NCBI GenBank assembly: GCA_902805495.1
Contig: CADCTH010000489.1
Location: forward strand, 1 to 9,226
Direction: 5' to 3'
Source of the DNA: an uncultured Actinomycetospora sp.
GTDB lineage: Bacteria; Actinomycetota; Actinomycetes; Mycobacteriales; Pseudonocardiaceae
Length of the DNA: 9,226 nt
Part shown: positions 6,287 through 9,226 of the stretch, piece by piece
How the letters are laid out: every line of letters begins with the position of its first letter
Position numbering within the stretch: the stretch's first letter is position 1
Position numbers and translations under genes: made by a program
Notes under the pieces: model-generated
What the model was told of the DNA's origin: nothing
Seen by the model: the letters and a program-made list of their open reading frames with translations, nothing else
The model's database searches: none

Positions 6287-6729
6287 TCTCGCCCGAGGAG
6301 ACCCTGGCCGAGCTCGGCCTGACCCTCCCGGCCCTGCGCCGACCCGCCGGGCGCTACCGCGGCTGGACGATGGCCGGCGACACGCTGCACCTCGCCGGGC
6401 AGGGCGCCGACGGGCACACCGGGCGGCTGGGCGCGGACCTCACGGTCGCCGACGGCTACGCCGCGGCCCGGGCGTGCGCGCTCGACCTGCTCGCGCAGGC
6501 CCGCGACGCGCTGGGCTCGCTCGACCGCGTCGCGCAGGTGCTCGTGCTGCGGGGCTACGTCACGTGCACCGACGACTTCACCGACCAGCCCGCCGTCGTC
6601 GACGGGGCCTCGGACCTGCTGGCCGAGGTGTTCGGGGCGCGCGGGGAGCACGCCCGGACGGCGATCGGGGTGCGGGCGCTGCCGCGGGGCTTCGCGGTCG
6701 AGCTGGACGCGATGCTGCGGGTGCGGTGA
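6283..6729 (+). CDS. RidA/YjgF/YER057c/UK114-family protein, possible 2-aminomuconate deaminase or imine deaminase
   Basis: 148 residues of the longer RidA subfamily (YjgF-like-1), compared with about 128 for E. coli RidA. Landmarks: RGWTMAGDTLHLAGQGADGHTGRLG, the helix region YAAARACALDLLAQARDALGSLDRVAQVL, RGYVTCTDDF, and EHARTAIGVRALPRGFAVELDAML, in which Arg125 and Glu140 keep the 15-residue spacing of the ligand-binding Arg105 and Glu120 of E. coli RidA. RidA proteins hydrolyse reactive enamines and imines; 2-aminomuconate deaminases of aminophenol and nitrobenzene pathways belong to this superfamily. Together with the aminophenol-type dioxygenase upstream, deamination of 2-aminomuconate is the most attractive role, though the semialdehyde dehydrogenase that would come between is not in the window. 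The GTG at 6283 (GTGA overlap) is preferred over GTG 6274. General detoxification of 2-aminoacrylate is the fallback. Confidence 0.85.
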   Translation: MISPEETLAELGLTLPALRRPAGRYRGWTMAGDTLHLAGQGADGHTGRLGADLTVADGYAAARACALDLLAQARDALGSLDRVAQVLVLRGYVTCTDDFTDQPAVVDGASDLLAEVFGARGEHARTAIGVRALPRGFAVELDAMLRVR

Positions 6730-7421
6730 CGGTGTCCGCGCAGCGTCGTGCCTACGGGGACGCTCCCGCGCAGTTCGTCGAGGTCTTCCGCGGGACCGGC
6801 GCCGGGACGGTCGTGCTGCTGCACGGCGGGTTCTGGCGCGCCCGGGTCGGGCTCGACCACATCGCCCCGGTGGCCGCCGACCTGGCCGCGCGCGGGCACA
6901 CCGTCTGGAACATCGAGTACCGCCGGGTGGGGCAGGCGCCGTGGCCGGCGACGCTGGACGACGTCGCGGCGGCGGTGGCGCTGGTCGAGCCGCCGTGCGT
7001 CCTCGTCGGCCACTCCGCGGGCGGGCACCTGGCGACCTGGGTGGCGTCGCGGGTCCCGGTCGCCGGCGTGGTGTCGCTGGCCGGGGTGCTGACGCTCGCC
7101 GACGCCGCGCGCGACGGGGTGGGCGGCAGCGCGGTACCCGACCTCGTCGGCGGGACGCCCGACGAGCACCCGGAGCGCTACGCCGAGGCCGACCCCGCGG
7201 CGCGCCTGCCGCTCGGGGTCCCGGTGCGCGCGGTGCACGCGCCCGCCGACGACCGGGTCCCGATCGCGATCAGCCGGCGGTACGTCGAGCTCGCGCAGTC
7301 GGCGGGGGACGACGCGATACTCGTGGAGGTCGAGGGCGACCACTTCACCCTCGTCGACCCGACCCACCCCACCTGGCCGACCATCCTCGCGCAGATCACC
7401 GGCCTCCTCGAGCTCGCCTGA
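6726..7421 (+). CDS. Alpha/beta hydrolase, kynurenine formamidase-like (HGGFW oxyanion motif)
   Basis: 231-residue alpha/beta-hydrolase. The oxyanion-hole motif His33-Gly-Gly-Phe-Trp is followed by the nucleophile elbow GHSAGG with Ser97, then HAPADDRVP with Asp175 as the likely acid and EGDHFTLVDP with His206 as the base, so the triad is complete. HGG(Y/F/A)W-type proteins include arylformamidases, which hydrolyse N-formylkynurenine, and related esterases; C-C meta-cleavage hydrolases instead usually carry GNSMGG and lack HGG. In this cluster it could free an amino-aromatic from an N-acyl or N-formyl precursor, or hydrolyse a ring-opened amide or ester. The GTG start is in a GTGA overlap with the RidA gene, and it is the last (+) gene of the run; its stop abuts a 13-nt tandem repeat. 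The fold is secure and the substrate is not. Confidence 0.82.
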   Translation: MTVSAQRRAYGDAPAQFVEVFRGTGAGTVVLLHGGFWRARVGLDHIAPVAADLAARGHTVWNIEYRRVGQAPWPATLDDVAAAVALVEPPCVLVGHSAGGHLATWVASRVPVAGVVSLAGVLTLADAARDGVGGSAVPDLVGGTPDEHPERYAEADPAARLPLGVPVRAVHAPADDRVPIAISRRYVELAQSAGDDAILVEVEGDHFTLVDPTHPTWPTILAQITGLLELA

Positions 7422-7459
7422 CCTGCCCGCCTCACCTGCCCGCCTGACCTGCCAGCCTG
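7421..7459. repeat. Three tandem copies of a 13-nt repeat downstream of the operon
   Basis: ACCTGCCCGCCTC (7421-7433), ACCTGCCCGCCTG (7434-7446) and ACCTGCCAGCCTG (7447-7459). The first two differ at the last base only; the third differs by one internal base. The 13 bases before (7408-7420, coding) match at 9 of 13 positions, so the array may have grown from the gene end. The first copy uses the last base of the stop codon, and the third overlaps the first two bases of the palindromic element that follows. Confidence 0.85.
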
Positions 7460-7496
7460 GGGGCCACGCTGGCGTTCAACGCCAGGAAAGCCCCCA
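7458..7496. repeat. Palindromic repeat element, copy A (two-part hairpin; possible bidirectional terminator)
   Basis: Inner palindrome CTGGCGTT-C-AACGCCAG (7469-7485), separated by two 4-base arms (CACG / GAAA) from an outer stem TGGGGGC (7458-7464) / GCCCCCA (7490-7496). It lies between the convergent ends of the (+) operon and the minus-strand SnoaL-like gene, whose stop is three bases away. There is no U-run, so a classical intrinsic terminator is not demonstrated. It recurs inverted at 8005-8039, which suggests a dispersed intergenic repeat. Confidence 0.8.
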
Positions 7497-7499
7497 CGA

Positions 7500-7967
7500 T
7501 CACGGGCCGGCGTGCGGGTAGCCCCGTCCCTCGTAGTCGAAGCCGCCGAGCTCGAGGCGGGCGAGGTCGGGCGCCTGGGGCGAGGCGTAGTAGGCGCGGA
7601 TCTCGCTGATCAGCCCGTCGGCGTCGAACTCGTACCACTCCGCGCCGCGAAGGACCACGCCGAGCGAGCCCTTGTGGTGGGTCCACTCGCACACCGCCTG
7701 CCGGCGCGGCTCGTCGACGACGATCGCGTCGACGGTCCACGACGAGCCGCGCTCGCGCACCGCGGTGGCCCAGCGCTCGGCGATCATGCGCCCCCCGACC
7801 CAGGGACCGTCGTACATGTCGGGCGGGAAGTAGTGCCGGGCGTCGCCGGTGAGGTGGGCGGCGATCGCGTCGGCGTCACCGGCGGTGCAGGCGTCCATGT
7901 AGCCCCGAACCGTCGCCTCCAACGCCGCCGCCGTCGTGCCCCCGATGGCCCCTGCTGCTGCGCTCAC
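7500..7967 (-). CDS. SnoaL-like / NTF2-like fold protein
   Basis: 155 residues in the NTF2/SnoaL cone-fold superfamily: an N-terminal helix LEATVRGYMDACTAGDADAIAAHLTGDARHYFPPDMYDGPWVGG, typical of these proteins, then strand-rich SSWTVDAIVVDEPRRQAVCEWTHHKG, LGVVLRGAEWYEFDADGLISEIRAYYAS and a short tail ending FDYEGRGYPHAGP. The E-x-Y-E-F-D...I-S-E-I-R-A-Y-Y pattern is common in SnoaL-like proteins. Members range from polyketide cyclases and isomerases to ligand-binding proteins, so no reaction is assigned. I chose the GTG at 7967, which has a strong GGGAGGAG Shine-Dalgarno five bases upstream, over the ATG at 8048; the latter would run through the repeat element. The gene is transcribed against its neighbours and sits between two inverted copies of a palindromic repeat, so it is probably not part of the microcompartment operon. 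Confidence 0.82.
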   Translation of the reverse strand: MSAAAGAIGGTTAAALEATVRGYMDACTAGDADAIAAHLTGDARHYFPPDMYDGPWVGGRMIAERWATAVRERGSSWTVDAIVVDEPRRQAVCEWTHHKGSLGVVLRGAEWYEFDADGLISEIRAYYASPQAPDLARLELGGFDYEGRGYPHAGP

Positions 7968-7971
7968 CGCG

Positions 7972-7979
7972 CTCCTCCC
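7972..7979 (-). promoter_or_regulatory. Ribosome binding site for the SnoaL-like gene
   Basis: On the minus strand this reads GGGAGGAG, near-perfect anti-16S complementarity, ending four to five bases before the GTG whose first base is 7967. It decides the start over the upstream in-frame ATG at 8048. Confidence 0.7.
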
Positions 7980-8004
7980 GACGACCCGTGTCCGGCGAGG
8001 ATGC

Positions 8005-8039
8005 GGATTTCCTGGCGTTGAGTGCCAGCGTGGCCCCCA
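8005..8039. repeat. Palindromic repeat element, copy B (inverted relative to copy A)
   Basis: Reverse complement of copy A with three substitutions over about 35 bases. The inner palindrome is CTGGCGTT-G-AGTGCCAG (8012-8028): the two central changes turn C-G and A-T type pairs into G-U and U-G wobbles on the plus strand, so a plus-strand RNA could still fold. The outer stem of copy A is not kept. It lies in the intergenic region between the divergent SnoaL-like and alpha-hydroxy-acid dehydrogenase genes, where it could also overlap promoters. Confidence 0.78.
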
Positions 8040-8047
8040 CGCTTGCA

Positions 8048-8052
8048 CGAGG
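8048..8052 (+). promoter_or_regulatory. Ribosome binding site for the alpha-hydroxy-acid dehydrogenase gene
   Basis: CGAGG. An ATG follows immediately at 8053, which is too close to be served by it, whereas the in-frame GTG at 8062 lies nine bases downstream. The site therefore favours GTG 8062 as start. Confidence 0.5.
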
Positions 8053-8061
8053 ATGACGCCC

Positions 8062-9226
8062 GTGAGCCAGAGCGGGCGGGTGCGGCAGGACGAGGTCTAC
8101 CGGGGCGGCATCACGGGGCGGCGGCCGGTGGTGCCGACCGCGTTCCCGGAGCTCGAGCGCCGGGCGCGGCGGGCGATGTCGCGCAAGGCCTGGGCCTACG
8201 TCGCCGGCGGGGCGGGCAGCGAGGAGAGCGTGCGCGCCAACCGCGACGCGTTCGCCCGCCACCAGGTCGTGCCGCGCGTGCTGCGCGGGGTGGGGGAGCG
8301 CGACACGTCGGTCGAGCTGTTCGGCCGCCGTCTCGACGCCCCGGTGCTGCTCGCACCGATCGGGGCGCTCGACCTGGTCTCCGGCCAGGCCGACCTCGCC
8401 GTCGCCCACGGCGCCGGGCAGGCCGGGGTGCCGATGATCGTCTCCAACCAGGCCGGCCACCCCATGGAGCAGATCGCCCCGTACGCGACCGCCGGCTGGT
8501 GGTTCCAGCTCTACTGGTCGACCTCCGACGACCTCGTCGACAGCTTCCTCCGGCGCGCCGAGGCCGCCGGGGCGGGCGCGGTGGTCGTCACCCTCGACAC
8601 CACGATGCTGGGCTGGCGCCCGCGCGACCTCGACCTCGGGCACCTGCCCTTCGCCCGCGGCCTGGGCATCGCGCAGTACACCTCGGACCCCGTGTTCGCC
8701 CGGCTCACGCGCGAGACCGCGTCCGGTCCGCCGCGCCCGACCCCGCGCCCGACGCCCGCGGCGGTGCGGACCCTGGTCGAGATCAGCCGTCACCACCCCG
8801 GCCGGTTCGTCGACAACCTGCGCTCGCCGCTGCCGCGCGCCGCGGTGGAGACGTTCCTGCGCGTCTACTCCCGGCCCACCCTGAGCTGGGACGACATCGC
8901 GACGCTGCGCTCGCGCACCCGGCTGCCGGTGGTCCTCAAGGGCGTCCTGCACGCCGACGACGCCCGCCGCGCGCTCGACGCCGGGGTGGACGGGGTGCTG
9001 GTCAGCAACCACGGCGGCCGCCAGGTCGACGGGTCGGTGGCGAGCCTCGACGCGCTGCCCGGCGTCGTCGAGGCCGTCGGCGACCGGGCCCCGGTGCTGC
9101 TCGACTCCGGCGTGCGCAGCGGCGCCGACGTCGCCCGCGCGCTGGCGCTCGGCGCCCGCGCGGTGTGCCTCGGCCGGCCGTTAGCCTACGGGCTCGCGCT
9201 GGCCGGGGCGGCCGGCGTCGCGCAGG
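8062..9226 (+). CDS. FMN-dependent alpha-hydroxy-acid dehydrogenase, lactate 2-monooxygenase-like; 3' partial
   Basis: 388 residues visible, running off the window. TIM-barrel flavoprotein that oxidises an L-2-hydroxy acid; lactate 2-monooxygenase gives acetate + CO2 + H2O. Family residues seen: Tyr46 in AYVAGGAGSEE, FQLYW, VVTLDTTMLGWRPRDLDLG (the WRPRDL string is typical of the lactate monooxygenase group), Lys293 in VVLKGVLHADDA, catalytic His317 and Arg320 in SNHGGRQ, and Arg352 in LLDSGVRSG. Gly101 in APIG matches Gly99 of mycobacterial lactate monooxygenase, where lactate oxidases have Ala; this favours the monooxygenase branch. A Pro/Arg/Thr-rich loop (PPRPTPRPTP, residues about 226-235) interrupts the barrel where the family carries a variable loop. 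A TTA codon occurs at 9181. Start GTG 8062 was chosen on Shine-Dalgarno spacing; ATG 8053 is the alternative. Mandelate- or glycolate-type substrates remain possible. Confidence 0.88.
   Translation, partial: MSQSGRVRQDEVYRGGITGRRPVVPTAFPELERRARRAMSRKAWAYVAGGAGSEESVRANRDAFARHQVVPRVLRGVGERDTSVELFGRRLDAPVLLAPIGALDLVSGQADLAVAHGAGQAGVPMIVSNQAGHPMEQIAPYATAGWWFQLYWSTSDDLVDSFLRRAEAAGAGAVVVTLDTTMLGWRPRDLDLGHLPFARGLGIAQYTSDPVFARLTRETASGPPRPTPRPTPAAVRTLVEISRHHPGRFVDNLRSPLPRAAVETFLRVYSRPTLSWDDIATLRSRTRLPVVLKGVLHADDARRALDAGVDGVLVSNHGGRQVDGSVASLDALPGVVEAVGDRAPVLLDSGVRSGADVARALALGARAVCLGRPLAYGLALAGAAGVAQ

Noticed and set aside
7458..7496. Classical Rho-independent terminator
   Set aside because: The hairpin is strong but neither strand has a following U-run, and the same element occurs at 8005-8039 upstream of a gene, so termination is only a possibility.
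7876..9012. 378-residue minus-strand frame across the 8062-9226 gene
   Set aside because: The plus-strand frame encodes a clear FMN-dependent hydroxy-acid dehydrogenase; the antisense frame also crosses repeat copy B.

Overview
The DNA is extremely GC-rich, almost every third codon position is G or C, and GTG starts are common. Together with the protein families this points to a high-GC actinobacterium; Pseudonocardia or a close relative is my best guess, but I cannot confirm the genus from sequence alone.

Positions 1-7421 are one dense, co-directional (+) gene cluster that looks like part of a bacterial microcompartment (BMC) locus for an aromatic substrate. In order it encodes: a type III extradiol ring-cleavage dioxygenase catalytic subunit (5' end cut by the window) and its non-catalytic partner, most like the beta and alpha subunits of 2-aminophenol 1,6-dioxygenase; two single-domain BMC-H shell proteins; a BMC-P (EutN/CcmL type) vertex protein; a split ATP-dependent dikinase resembling the two catalytic proteins of phenylphosphate synthase (an ATP-grasp subunit and a large subunit carrying the phospho-histidine domain); a HAD-family hydrolase; a RidA/YjgF-family protein; and an alpha/beta hydrolase of the kynurenine-formamidase-like type. 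Six junctions use a 4-nt GTGA stop/start overlap and one an 11-nt overlap, so the genes are probably translationally coupled and belong to one operon. No promoter is evident inside it.

A working model, which is inference: a phenolic or aminophenolic compound is handled by the phenylphosphate-synthase-like pair and ring-opened by the dioxygenase, with the RidA protein removing the amino group from an aminomuconate-type product. At least some enzymes would sit inside a protein shell that retains reactive semialdehydes or, later, acetaldehyde. The ATP-grasp subunit ends in a Pro/Ala linker plus a short amphipathic helix, the usual form of a BMC encapsulation peptide, and the dioxygenase catalytic subunit has a Pro/Ala-rich N-terminal extension. 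I recall an actinobacterial BMC class labelled ARO (aromatics) in a published survey of BMC loci; this locus may belong to it, but I cannot verify that here.

Positions 7421-8053 hold three 13-nt tandem repeats, then a SnoaL/NTF2-like gene on the minus strand enclosed by an inverted pair of nearly identical palindromic repeats. From 8062 to the end of the window is a 3'-truncated FMN-dependent alpha-hydroxy-acid dehydrogenase most like lactate 2-monooxygenase, with a single TTA codon near the window edge. No tRNA, rRNA, CRISPR array, transposase or phage gene was seen, and no stretch above 300 bases lacks a gene.
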